Shown one piece after another: positions 1-7,075 of a DNA stretch of 19,365 bases (the stretch's first letter is position 1; the number at the start of each line of letters is the position of its first letter). The stretch comes from CAZFJG01 sp964410915 (GTDB lineage Bacteria; Synergistota; Synergistia; Synergistales; JAFGMB01). The position numbers and the translations under genes are program-made. The stretch spans positions 1 through 19,365 of the forward strand of contig CAYPIU010000035.1 of the NCBI GenBank assembly GCA_964410915.1, written 5' to 3'. The notes under the pieces are model-generated. The model saw nothing but the letters and a program-made list of their open reading frames with translations, searched no databases and was not told the origin of the DNA.

Positions 1-580
1 TGCTGCCTGTCTTGATACTTTTCCAACCGGGGAGTATGCAGATCAGAAAATATCCTGCTACAAGGGAAAGAAGGACGATCCCCAGAATACCTGTTGTTCC
101 AGAGATCAGATCAGTTGAAATAAATGAAGGTAACTGGAACGGTTCGATGAGATAGATCAGTCCTCCAAGAAAAAAAAGTCCCAGAAAATATGTGACCGAT
201 GTAAATGTCACCAGGGATGCAATATCTATGGTATCAAGCCCGTGAGACCGGTAGAGTCTGAATTTAGCGGTGCTTCCGGCGAGAACACCAGCGTTACACC
301 ATATAGCATTACCGGCAGCAGCAAGAATGAATCTTTTTAGTGAAAGATCCCGGTATCCAAGCCAGACAAATCCCAGATTATCTACAGCGGCAATAATAAG
401 ATAGTCAACAAAGGTAACTATTGAGGCAAACAAAAGATTTTTCAAAGGAATTTCTGAAAATGCTGTTATGATCTCTGAAATGCTGTACTGACTGATCTCT
501 TTAACCACAAGAAAAATTACAAAAACAGTCAACGCAGTCCCGGCAAGTTTGCCTGTACTGTTCAGGATCTTTTTAAACAT
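1..580 (-). CDS. YbhN/MprF-N-terminal-type integral membrane protein, partial (3' end outside window)
   Basis: This reading frame is open from the ATG at 578-580 to the window edge, giving 193 codons, so the C-terminus is missing. An AAAGGATG ribosome site precedes the start. The product begins MFKKILNSTGKLAG and has several hydrophobic segments (about residues 15-27, 48-66, 128-145 and 165-185). A segment reading AGSTAKFRLYRSHGLDT resembles the conserved 'GG-x-RYRLY-x-x-GL' stretch of the lysylphosphatidylglycerol synthase transmembrane/flippase family (UPF0104, YbhN, MprF N-terminus). Members of that family move or modify membrane lipids in the inner membrane. Whether a synthetase domain follows, as in full MprF, cannot be seen here. 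A promoter and a palindrome lie just upstream. Family assignment is by pattern only; the exact function is unknown. Confidence 0.75.
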   Translation of the reverse strand, partial: MFKKILNSTGKLAGTALTVFVIFLVVKEISQYSISEIITAFSEIPLKNLLFASIVTFVDYLIIAAVDNLGFVWLGYRDLSLKRFILAAAGNAIWCNAGVLAGSTAKFRLYRSHGLDTIDIASLVTFTSVTYFLGLFFLGGLIYLIEPFQLPSFISTDLISGTTGILGIVLLSLVAGYFLICILPGWKSIKTGS

Positions 581-612
581 ACTTTGAACATCCTTTTTTC
601 AGGTCAAAAAAT

Positions 613-640
613 TTTATACGTTGTTTTATTACCATCACAA
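613..640 (-). promoter_or_regulatory. Candidate sigma-70-type promoter for the YbhN-like gene
   Basis: Read on the minus strand there is TTGTGA (635-640), a 16-base spacer, and TATAAA (613-618), about 33 bases ahead of the YbhN-like start codon. Spacing and position fit a housekeeping promoter. The -35 element sits at the centre of an inverted repeat (621-651). Prediction by eye only. Confidence 0.45.
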
Positions 641-651
641 TAATAAAACAA
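621..651. repeat. 10-bp perfect inverted repeat overlapping a promoter (possible operator)
   Basis: TTGTTTTATT (621-630) and its exact reverse complement AATAAAACAA (642-651) are separated by 11 bases. The dyad covers the spacer and -35 of the candidate promoter for the YbhN-like gene. This is where a dimeric repressor would act. The arms are AT-rich, so chance is possible. Confidence 0.4.
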
Positions 652-750
652 GTTTGTAACATTTTCGTAAAGGTGGTCAAAGTAACCATAAGCTGTTTTG
701 TGAGCAAATTCAGCCCTGCCTGTCATCAGTTTTTCGTGTATCTGGATATT

Positions 751-776
751 ACCTTTTGACGGGATAGGGAAAAGGT
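751..776. repeat. Inverted repeat downstream of the pilin gene (weak hairpin)
   Basis: ACCTTTT (751-757) and AAAAGGT (770-776) can form a 7-bp stem with a 12-base loop, about 34 bases past the stop of the minus-strand pilin gene. The T-rich tail (ATTTTTAT) lies on the plus-strand side, where no gene reads in. It is therefore a poor terminator for the pilin gene and may have no role. The rest of 581-809 shows no coding sequence. Confidence 0.25.
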
Positions 777-809
777 ATTTTTATCAACTGGCATTTTCCT
801 GGAAGATCA

Positions 810-1316
810 TTATTTGGATTTGGGGGATGATTTCCGAAAGACTTTCAGGATAAATCCTGCATCAGAGGCAGAGGCGTTGCCATATTCAGCAAGCCCCTCT
901 GTTGAATCAAGGTCCGTGCTGTTTGGAGAATAAAGCAGGGATGAATCCAGAGCCATTTTTTCGAGGCAGTTTCTTGTAGAATTGTCTGATTTTGACACGT
1001 CATAAAGAATACAGCTTAAGTCAGTACTTGAAGATCTATGTATGGAATACCCCCGCTGGTTCCATTCTTCTTTGCTGAATTGGATATTCATGCAGTCTTC
1101 CAGAGTGGAGAGATCTGAAGGCCAGTCTTCGTTATCGCAGAAATATATCAGACATGCTTCTCTGAGGGATTCCATATTGCTCACGATGTTTGTCGCATGT
1201 GCCCTTCCAGTTGCCTCAAGCCCGGAAAGAATAAGCATTGAAGCAAGAATTCCTATTATTATCATTACTATAAGGAGCTCTACAAGGGTCATACCTTTTC
1301 TGCGGTTTTTGGGCAT
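810..1316 (-). CDS. Type IV pilin/pseudopilin-like prepilin
   Basis: The 168-residue product begins MPKNRRKGMTLVELLIVM, a class III (type IV prepilin) leader. There is a short basic leader, Gly8 as the -1 residue, Met9 as the first mature residue and Glu13 at mature position +5, followed by a hydrophobic helix to about residue 31. PilD-type prepilin peptidase would cleave and N-methylate it at the inner membrane. The mature domain has five cysteines and no obvious further motif. A GGAGAG site lies 10 bases ahead of the ATG. No other pilus or type II secretion genes are nearby, so it could be a minor pilin, a type II secretion pseudopilin or an orphan surface protein. The prepilin class is clear; the system it serves is not. 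Confidence 0.85.
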   Translation of the reverse strand: MPKNRRKGMTLVELLIVMIIIGILASMLILSGLEATGRAHATNIVSNMESLREACLIYFCDNEDWPSDLSTLEDCMNIQFSKEEWNQRGYSIHRSSSTDLSCILYDVSKSDNSTRNCLEKMALDSSLLYSPNSTDLDSTEGLAEYGNASASDAGFILKVFRKSSPKSK

Positions 1317-1431
1317 TTGTTATTAGCTCTCCTTCATAATATTAAAAAATCCTTTATTATTAATAACACAAAAAGAGTCAGTGCAATAGGGACGGTTGGT
1401 TCATAATCTGTGGGTAATTGGACCTATATTG

Positions 1432-1460
1432 AAAAAAAAGAGGGCCCTGTACGGGCCCTC
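1432..1460 (-). terminator. Intrinsic terminator of the liv operon
   Basis: On the minus strand a perfect 8-bp stem, GAGGGCCC (1453-1460) with GGGCCCTC (1440-1447), closes a 5-base loop and is followed directly by a run of eight U (the A-tract at 1432-1439). It lies 21 bases past the livK stop. This is a textbook Rho-independent terminator ending the five-gene transcript. Confidence 0.93.
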
Positions 1461-1481
1461 TAAGATCATGCGAGTTGAGTA

Positions 1482-2636
1482 TCAGTATGGTTTGATCAGT
1501 TCGGGATCATCGATCACGTCGAAGTAACGGAATTCTCCGTCTTTTACTACCTGGACCTGAAGAGGTTTTACAACCTCACCTTCAGGGGTGAAACTTATAT
1601 TGCCTGTTATTCCCGGAAGCCCATCCATTTGTGCAATTGCTTCCCTTACTTTCTCTCCCTTTGTTGTTCCGGCTTTTTTAATACCCTCAGTCAAAACGAC
1701 AAAAGCGTCGTATCCGGAAGCGCCTACCATGCAGGTTTCCTCTCCAAAACGTCTTTGATATCCTTTAAGATATTCCTGGACAAAACCTCTTTCGTCATCC
1801 CGGTTCAGATTGGTAACAAGAAGGAAGCCTTCGGAAGCGTCGCCAGCAATTTTCAGGAACTGTGGTGAATCGGATCCCTCTTCTCCAATAAAGGTTGATT
1901 CTATACCCATTTCTCTGGCTTGCTTGATCATGGGACCACTCTGGAAGAAGTAGCCGCTTGCTATTACGACATCAGGATCGAGAGATTTGATCCTTGAGAG
2001 GTATGGTTTGTAATCTTTTTCAGAAAAAGGGTATGCGGCTTCATAAACTATCTCTACATCAGGTGCCGTCTTAATAAGATATTCATGGGCTCCCTTTGCA
2101 AGGGTTCTTCCAAAGTCATTATCAGCATGGATAAGAGCAATCGTCTTTGCTTCGAGCTGAAGGGCTACATGTGCACATGCACGGCCTTCAACTGTACCGA
2201 GGAACCCGTTTCTGAAACAGTAGTTACCTGCAGCGGTAATATCCGGATGTATGGCATAGGCAGCCACAAAGGGTATTTGAGATTCCTGGAATATGGGTGC
2301 TACGGCTCTGCTTGGGAAACTGTAGGAACCACCTACTACTGCGGCTACTTTATCCTGCTCCATAAGTTTGTAAGCAAGGGCAACAGCTTCTTTAGGTTCA
2401 GCCCTGTCGTCATAGATCACAAGTTCTACATCTTTGCCGAGCAGGCCACCCTCTTCGTTCAGTTTTTCGGCGGCCATAATAACGGAATTCTTGACATTGA
2501 TACCATCATCTGCGGCTTTCCCTGTCAGCGGGGCAAGAACACCGATCTTGATAGTATCTGCTGCTAATGCAGAACCCGCAGCAAATGCCAGACAAACTAC
2601 CAGTGCTGAACAAACGAGAACTTTTCTCAATTTCAT
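1482..2636 (-). CDS. livK: Branched-chain-amino-acid-type ABC transporter, periplasmic substrate-binding protein
   Basis: The 384-residue product has a Sec signal peptide (MKLRKVLVCSALVVCLAFA, cleaved near ALA-A-D at about 25) followed by DTIKIGVLAPLTGKAADDG, the opening strand of the Leu/Ile/Val-binding (Peripla_BP_6) fold. It would capture substrate outside the inner membrane and deliver it to LivHM. A start six codons further upstream is possible, but GGAGGT lies inside that extension, 10 bases ahead of the ATG at 2634-2636, so the inner start is preferred. It is the last gene of the operon, 65 bases after livF, with a short GC hairpin between them. That position allows the binding protein to be expressed at a different level. 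Substrate is not fixed by sequence: this family also binds urea, amides, aromatic compounds and other amino acids. Confidence 0.9.
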   Translation of the reverse strand: MKLRKVLVCSALVVCLAFAAGSALAADTIKIGVLAPLTGKAADDGINVKNSVIMAAEKLNEEGGLLGKDVELVIYDDRAEPKEAVALAYKLMEQDKVAAVVGGSYSFPSRAVAPIFQESQIPFVAAYAIHPDITAAGNYCFRNGFLGTVEGRACAHVALQLEAKTIALIHADNDFGRTLAKGAHEYLIKTAPDVEIVYEAAYPFSEKDYKPYLSRIKSLDPDVVIASGYFFQSGPMIKQAREMGIESTFIGEEGSDSPQFLKIAGDASEGFLLVTNLNRDDERGFVQEYLKGYQRRFGEETCMVGASGYDAFVVLTEGIKKAGTTKGEKVREAIAQMDGLPGITGNISFTPEGEVVKPLQVQVVKDGEFRYFDVIDDPELIKPY

Positions 2637-2663
2637 GATCAATAGCACCTCCATATAATTATT

Positions 2664-2677
2664 TCCCCCCTTGGGGG
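2664..2677 (-). other. Intercistronic GC hairpin between livF and livK
   Basis: On the minus-strand transcript a run of five C, two A and a run of G can fold into a tight 4-5-bp stem between the livF stop and the livK ribosome site. No U-tract follows, so it is not a standard terminator. It could stabilise or attenuate the message to adjust binding-protein level. Very short; role uncertain. Confidence 0.3.
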
Positions 2678-2701
2678 TTTCTGAATAACCAGGGCATATC
2701 C

Positions 2702-3415
2702 TTAAATGCCGAGGTATGCCTCCCTTATTCCATCGTCTTTCACGAGATTGTCTGCAGGTCCTTCCATAACTATCCTTCCGGCTTCAAGGACATAGCCCCG
2801 GTTCGATATTTCAAGGGATGCCAGTGCATTTTGTTCAACCACAAGAATAGTTAAATTGTAATCGCGGTTTAACTGTTTGAGGATCTCGAAAACTTTTTCT
2901 ACGAGAATAGGCATAAGTCCCATGGAGATCTCATCTACAAGAAGGACTTTCGGGTTAGAGACCAGGGCTCTCGAAATGGCCAATTGCTGTTGTTCTCCAC
3001 CAGAGAGCGTAAGTGCAAGTTGTTCACTTCTGTCAGAAAGTACAGGAAAAAAACTGTAGATCCATTCAAGCTGATTCTTAATATCGATCTTGTTTCGAAG
3101 GCCGTATATCCCTGTCAGAATGTTCTCGTATACAGTGAGGGAAGGAAAAATCCTTGCACGTTCCGGAACTATACGGATTCCATTCTTCGCTCTTGCATGA
3201 GAGGGGGTATTGGTAATGTCCTTTCCGGAAAAAGTTATTCTGCTTCCGGGTCTGCTTTCTACGAGTCCCATTACAGAATTGAGGATCGATGTTTTCCCGG
3301 CCCCGTTAGCACCAATGATCGAAACAAGTTCTCCTTCCTCGATCGAAAAGGAAACTCCGTGAACAGCTTCAACATCGCCATAAGAAATATGAAGATCATT
3401 TACATCAAGAAGCAT
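2702..3415 (-). CDS. livF: ABC transporter ATP-binding protein, LivF type
   Basis: The 237-residue ATPase pairs with LivG to drive import through LivHM. Visible motifs are Walker A GANGAGKTS (35-43), the signature LSGGEQQ (137-143) and Walker B VLLVDE (157-162). The residue after the Walker B Glu is Ile, where LivF proteins usually have Pro. The switch His is replaced by Gln (VVEQN, about 192-196), which is normal for LivF. An in-frame ATG 12 codons upstream exists, but AAGGAGG falls inside it, 9 bases ahead of the ATG at 3413-3415, so the inner start is chosen. It overlaps the end of livG by 11 bases, indicating translational coupling. Confidence 0.92.
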   Translation of the reverse strand: MLLDVNDLHISYGDVEAVHGVSFSIEEGELVSIIGANGAGKTSILNSVMGLVESRPGSRITFSGKDITNTPSHARAKNGIRIVPERARIFPSLTVYENILTGIYGLRNKIDIKNQLEWIYSFFPVLSDRSEQLALTLSGGEQQQLAISRALVSNPKVLLVDEISMGLMPILVEKVFEILKQLNRDYNLTILVVEQNALASLEISNRGYVLEAGRIVMEGPADNLVKDDGIREAYLGI

Positions 3416-4181
3416 GATCAGCGATTCCTCCTTTTCCGAGATAGGCTTCAATGACAGCAGGGTTCTTCCCTATCTCCTCCGGAGTACCTTCAGCGAGCCT
3501 GGCACCATGATCAAGGACGACAACCCTGTTGCAGAGTTTCATTGCCACTCTCATGTTATGTTCTATAAGTAGTACAGAAATCCCCCTTTGGGCGAGGGAG
3601 ATTATAAGTTCTTCCATGCGTGCGATCTTTTCGTGTCTGAGGCCCGAAAAGGATTCATCAAGAAGGAGAAGTGATGGTTTGAGTGCAAGGGCTCTTCCTA
3701 TTTCCAGTCTGCGAAGATCTCCAAGTGGTAAAGTCCCGGCTTTTTTAACTGCCATATCGGAAAGGCCGATCTGTTCGAGGATCTCCATGCCGGTATTTCG
3801 GAAATGTGATGTATTCCAGGGCATTGAAGATCTTGCCAGTGAAGGATAGTTCTTCATTCCAAGTGCGGTAATTATATTGTCAAGTACTGACATGTCCGAA
3901 AAAGGTTTCACTATCTGAAAAGTTCTTCCTGTCCCGAGTCTTGCCATTTCATGTGGTGGCATTCCTTCTGTCCTTCTGTTGCAGAAGAGTATACTGCCGG
4001 AAGTCGGTTTGTAAATTCCGGATATAACGTTGAAACAGGTGGTTTTCCCTGCACCGTTCGGCCCGAGAAGCCCAAGGATATCACCTTCGTCGAGATTGAA
4101 AGAGACATTGTCTACAGCCTTGAGGCCTCCAAAATGTTTAGAGAGGTTCTGAACCTGTAGTATCGATCTTTTTGAGCTCAT
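3405..4181 (-). CDS. livG: ABC transporter ATP-binding protein, LivG type, with divergent signature motif
   Basis: This 258-residue protein is the second ATPase of the importer. Walker A is GPNGAGKTT (40-48), the GRTFQ segment typical of LivG is at 85-89, Walker B is LLLLDE (171-176) and the switch His is His208 in LLIEHNM. The family's usual signature, around LSYGQQRRLEIARAL, here reads LPLGDLRRLEIGRAL (151-165), so the LSGGQ-equivalent is LPLGD. The residue after the catalytic Glu176 is Ser rather than Pro. The D-loop region reads SGLRHEK. The protein is otherwise full length and in frame, so these look like family divergence, not decay. Its ATG overlaps the livM stop in an ATGA arrangement. 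Confidence 0.92.
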   Translation of the reverse strand: MSSKRSILQVQNLSKHFGGLKAVDNVSFNLDEGDILGLLGPNGAGKTTCFNVISGIYKPTSGSILFCNRRTEGMPPHEMARLGTGRTFQIVKPFSDMSVLDNIITALGMKNYPSLARSSMPWNTSHFRNTGMEILEQIGLSDMAVKKAGTLPLGDLRRLEIGRALALKPSLLLLDESFSGLRHEKIARMEELIISLAQRGISVLLIEHNMRVAMKLCNRVVVLDHGARLAEGTPEEIGKNPAVIEAYLGKGGIADHAS

Positions 4182-5062
4182 GATCGTTCACCACCAAAGG
4201 TCTTTGATAATATTGTTGAAATAAAACTCTTTTCGCCGAGAAGCCCTGCAGGCTGGAACCGTATCATCAGGAGCAGTATTACTCCATATAACAGCATTCT
4301 GTAATCCGTGAAGGGCCGGAAAACCTCAGGCAGGGCACCAAGTATAATAGCGCCGACAAGTGGACCCCAGAGTGTACCCATCCCTCCAAGCACAATGATG
4401 GAAAGGAGCATTATAGAAACCGGGAACCCGAAATCCGAAGGTGCGATAAACATCATCTGGTGGGCATACAGTGCTCCTCCCAAACCTGCCATTGCCGTTC
4501 CTATAACGAAAGCCAGAAGTTTAAATCTTACTGGAGAGATTCCCATACTTGAAGCTGCTGTTTCATCTTCCCGGAGAGCCATACATGCCAGACCAGCCCA
4601 GGATTTGGTAAACCACCAGCTGATAAACATTACTACAGCAAGACATGCGAGACACAGGGCAAGGTAGGTTGAACCAAAAAGCCTTGTTCCGAAAAGAGTT
4701 ACCCTTGGTATTCCTCCTATGCCGAGAGCTCCTCCAAAGAAAGGTACATAGAGGAAAATCGCTTCTACAATAAAGTTGATCCCTATGGTCGTTATTGCAA
4801 GAAAATCTGCCTTGACCCTGAGACTCGGAGACCCAAGGATAAGACCTACTGTGCCTGTGATCAGTATAACGAGCGGGAGGGCAGCCCAGAAAGAAAGCCC
4901 TGCTTTTGTTGCAAGAATAGCTGCGGAGTATGCCCCGATACCAAAGAATGCTGCGTGTCCAAGTGAGATCTGCCCCGCATAACCTACGATAATATTAAGA
5001 CCATAAGCTACGATTGCCTGTATACTTATAAATATTGCGACTGTAATAACATAACTGCTCAT
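4178..5062 (-). CDS. livM: Branched-chain-amino-acid-type ABC transporter permease, LivM
   Basis: The 294-residue, highly hydrophobic permease begins MSSYVITVAIFISIQAI. It carries the LivM hallmark NIIVGYAGQISLGHAAFFG near its start and a later GGMGTLWGPLVGA segment. It has about eight to ten membrane helices and forms the channel with LivH. A longer frame starts at 5116, but that would overlap livH. A GAGGAGGT ribosome site lies within it, 10 bases ahead of the ATG at 5060-5062, so the shorter start is preferred. That leaves 17 bases after the livH stop. Its stop overlaps the livG start (ATGA). Confidence 0.92.
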   Translation of the reverse strand: MSSYVITVAIFISIQAIVAYGLNIIVGYAGQISLGHAAFFGIGAYSAAILATKAGLSFWAALPLVILITGTVGLILGSPSLRVKADFLAITTIGINFIVEAIFLYVPFFGGALGIGGIPRVTLFGTRLFGSTYLALCLACLAVVMFISWWFTKSWAGLACMALREDETAASSMGISPVRFKLLAFVIGTAMAGLGGALYAHQMMFIAPSDFGFPVSIMLLSIIVLGGMGTLWGPLVGAIILGALPEVFRPFTDYRMLLYGVILLLMIRFQPAGLLGEKSFISTILSKTFGGERS

Positions 5063-5079
5063 CCGGGCATAAACCTCCT

Positions 5080-5946
5080 CTAAGACCTTTTCCCAAAGAG
5101 ACCCTGTGGACGCCACATCAAAACTGCTATCATTGCTATAAAGGCCAGGGCATCTCTGGGTAGGGGGATATCCGCATATCCTATCAAAAGGGTCTCTGCT
5201 ACGCCGAGAAGTATCGAGGCAACAACTGCACCCTGAACAGATCCAAGCCCTCCGACGACTATAAGTGCGAGAGCTTTATAAGCTGGGACCGTTCCCATCC
5301 CCGGATAAACCTCATTGTAATATATTCCCACAAGTATTCCTGCTATAGCAGCTATAGCAGAACCGAGTATAAAGATTATATCTATTATCATATGACTGTT
5401 GATACCAAGGGTGCTTGCTATGGCCATATCCTGTGATGTAGCTCTCATGGCAAGCCCCAGCTCCGTTTTTGTGGTTAAAAACCATAGTAAGGCAAAAATT
5501 ATTCCGGAGATCATGAATATCCCGGTCAATGTAGGAGATATAAGTACACCGAGTATGTTCAGCTCTGGAAAAGGTAAAGATATGGAAAAGGTTTTTACCG
5601 AAGGCCCGGCCACCAATCTGCATAATTCTTCCATTCCCATGAAAAGGGCAATGCTGCTTATTAATGGTACATATGGGGGGAACTTCATTAAGGGGAAATA
5701 GACAAATCGTTCAATAAGAACTCCAAGAACTGCACAGAGGACCATGCTTGCAAAAATTGCCAGGATAAGGTTCCCCGTGGCTGAATAGACCCAGTAACCA
5801 AGATATGCTCCTACTGTGTAGATCCCGGCGTGTGCTACGTGAAGGACACCAAGAATACCGTAGACCAGGGCAAGACCGAGAGTTATCAGGGCATATATGG
5901 AGCCAACGGCAAGACCGTTAAGCAGCTGTTCAACAAAAAGGTGCAT
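5080..5946 (-). CDS. livH: Branched-chain-amino-acid-type ABC transporter permease, LivH
   Basis: The 288-residue inner-membrane permease is the first gene of the operon. It begins MHLFVEQLLNGLAVGSIYAL, the family's typical N-terminal helix (LLNGL..GSIYALIALGL), and carries the conserved VVGGLGSVQGAVVAS stretch near the C-terminus. It partners LivM. A start 30 codons upstream is open, but AAGGAGGAA sits 6 bases ahead of the ATG at 5944-5946 and the upstream residues show no family likeness. The gene is transcribed away from the hut operon, so the two operons share the 190-base region 5947-6136 as promoter space. Confidence 0.92.
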   Translation of the reverse strand: MHLFVEQLLNGLAVGSIYALITLGLALVYGILGVLHVAHAGIYTVGAYLGYWVYSATGNLILAIFASMVLCAVLGVLIERFVYFPLMKFPPYVPLISSIALFMGMEELCRLVAGPSVKTFSISLPFPELNILGVLISPTLTGIFMISGIIFALLWFLTTKTELGLAMRATSQDMAIASTLGINSHMIIDIIFILGSAIAAIAGILVGIYYNEVYPGMGTVPAYKALALIVVGGLGSVQGAVVASILLGVAETLLIGYADIPLPRDALAFIAMIAVLMWRPQGLFGKRS

Positions 5947-6009
5947 CGTATTCCTCCTTGAGATCAATGAGAAAAGGCATTTCTGAACAGTTTTTTCAAT
6001 AAATTTAAT

Positions 6010-6018
6010 ATTATCACA
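6010..6018 (-). promoter_or_regulatory. Candidate extended -10 promoter for the liv operon
   Basis: Read on the minus strand, TGTGATAAT (6010-6018) combines a TG-extended element with a GATAAT -10 box, about 64 bases ahead of the livH start. No convincing -35 is seen, which is tolerated by extended -10 promoters. Prediction by eye. Confidence 0.35.
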
Positions 6019-6063
6019 TATAAGAGTTTGATTCACGGGGGCTTTTAATATTTTATGAGACTA

Positions 6064-6091
6064 TTGATAATGCTTGAATGTGATGTAGTAT
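6064..6091 (+). promoter_or_regulatory. Candidate promoter for the hut operon
   Basis: TTGATA (6064-6069), a 16-base spacer and TAGTAT (6086-6091) lie about 45 bases ahead of the first hut gene. A near-perfect direct repeat (6071-6080 and 6091-6100) brackets the -10 element, which would suit control by a bound regulator. No regulator gene is in the window. Confidence 0.4.
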
Positions 6092-6100
6092 GTTTGAATG
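6071..6100. repeat. Direct repeat TGCTTGAATG / TGTTTGAATG with 20-base period
   Basis: Two 10-base units (6071-6080 and 6091-6100) match at nine positions and are spaced by 20 bases, close to two helical turns. They would therefore face the same side of DNA around the candidate hut -10 box. This is a possible tandem protein-binding site, or chance in AT-rich DNA. Confidence 0.35.
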
Positions 6101-6136
6101 AGTGGTTTATAAAATATATTCCAGGAGGGATTAATA

Positions 6137-7075
6137 ATGACTGGGTCTTTAATAGAGTGCGTGCCGAATTTCAGTGAGGGGCGCCGGAAAGATATCATAG
6201 AAAAGATAGTAGAACCGTTCAGGGAACATAAAAACTGTTTTCTTTTTGATTACAGGGCGGACGAGGATCATAACAGGCTTGTTGTCAGCCTTGCCGGTTC
6301 TCCGGGGCCGATTCAGGACGCTATCATGGAAGCTGCATTTATAGCAGCCGAAAATATTGATCTAAATGTTCATGAGGGAGGGCACCCCCGTATAGGAGCA
6401 GTGGATGTTATCCCATTCACTCCTGTCAGGGGAATAACAATGGAAGAGTGTGTAGAACTGTCCCATTCTTTTGGAAAGAGATTTTACAGGGAAACCGGCA
6501 TTCCTGTTTATTACTATGAGGAATCGGCTCTCAGACCCGAAAGGAAAAAACTTGAGGTAATTCGAAAAGGTGAATATGAAACACTCAAGGATCAGGCAGC
6601 TCTTCCGGAAAGAATGCCTGATGAGGGAGAACCAGCTCTTCATCCGACTGCAGGAGCAACGGTTGTGGGAGCCAGAAAATTTCTTGTAGCTTTCAATGTC
6701 AATCTTGCTACTGACGATCTGGAGATAGCCAGACAGATAGCCAGAAATGTACGTGCTTCAAGCGGAGGTTTCTGCCATGTAAAAGGCATAGGGCTTTCTC
6801 TTAAGGAAAGAGGGATGGTTCAGGTAAGCATGAATATTGTCGATCATGATAAAAACCCTCTTTACCGGGTACTTGAGATGATCCGTTTTGAGGCTAAACG
6901 GTGGGGAGTCGATATCTTTGAGACCGAAGTCTACGGGATGGTTCCTGTAAAAGCCGTCCTTGACAGTGCGGAGTATTACATGCAGATAGCCGGTTTCCAG
7001 CCTGAGCAGGTTCTGGAACTCAAGATGCTTCAGATGATGGGAGATGAAAACAATGGTAACCAAGCTCTTTCTTAA
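6137..7075 (+). CDS. ftcD: Glutamate formimidoyltransferase (formiminotransferase)
   Basis: The 312-residue product starts MTGSLIECVPNFSEG, the family signature, and carries HEGGHPRIGAVDV (79-91). His83 in that stretch aligns with catalytic His82 of the mammalian enzyme. It moves the formimino group from N-formimino-L-glutamate to tetrahydrofolate (EC 2.1.2.5), yielding glutamate and 5-formimino-THF, in the cytoplasm. It corresponds only to the transferase half of the bifunctional animal FTCD; the cyclodeaminase half is a separate gene two positions downstream. AGGAGGG lies 7 bases before the ATG. It is first in the hut operon and its end overlaps hutI by 23 bases in another frame. Function confident; naming varies (ftcD used for the stand-alone transferase). 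Confidence 0.93.
   Translation: MTGSLIECVPNFSEGRRKDIIEKIVEPFREHKNCFLFDYRADEDHNRLVVSLAGSPGPIQDAIMEAAFIAAENIDLNVHEGGHPRIGAVDVIPFTPVRGITMEECVELSHSFGKRFYRETGIPVYYYEESALRPERKKLEVIRKGEYETLKDQAALPERMPDEGEPALHPTAGATVVGARKFLVAFNVNLATDDLEIARQIARNVRASSGGFCHVKGIGLSLKERGMVQVSMNIVDHDKNPLYRVLEMIRFEAKRWGVDIFETEVYGMVPVKAVLDSAEYYMQIAGFQPEQVLELKMLQMMGDENNGNQALS

Noticed and set aside
2085..2567. Plus-strand open frame of 160 codons opposite livK
   Set aside because: It is antisense to a clear substrate-binding protein and has a Cys/Gly-rich sequence without motifs.
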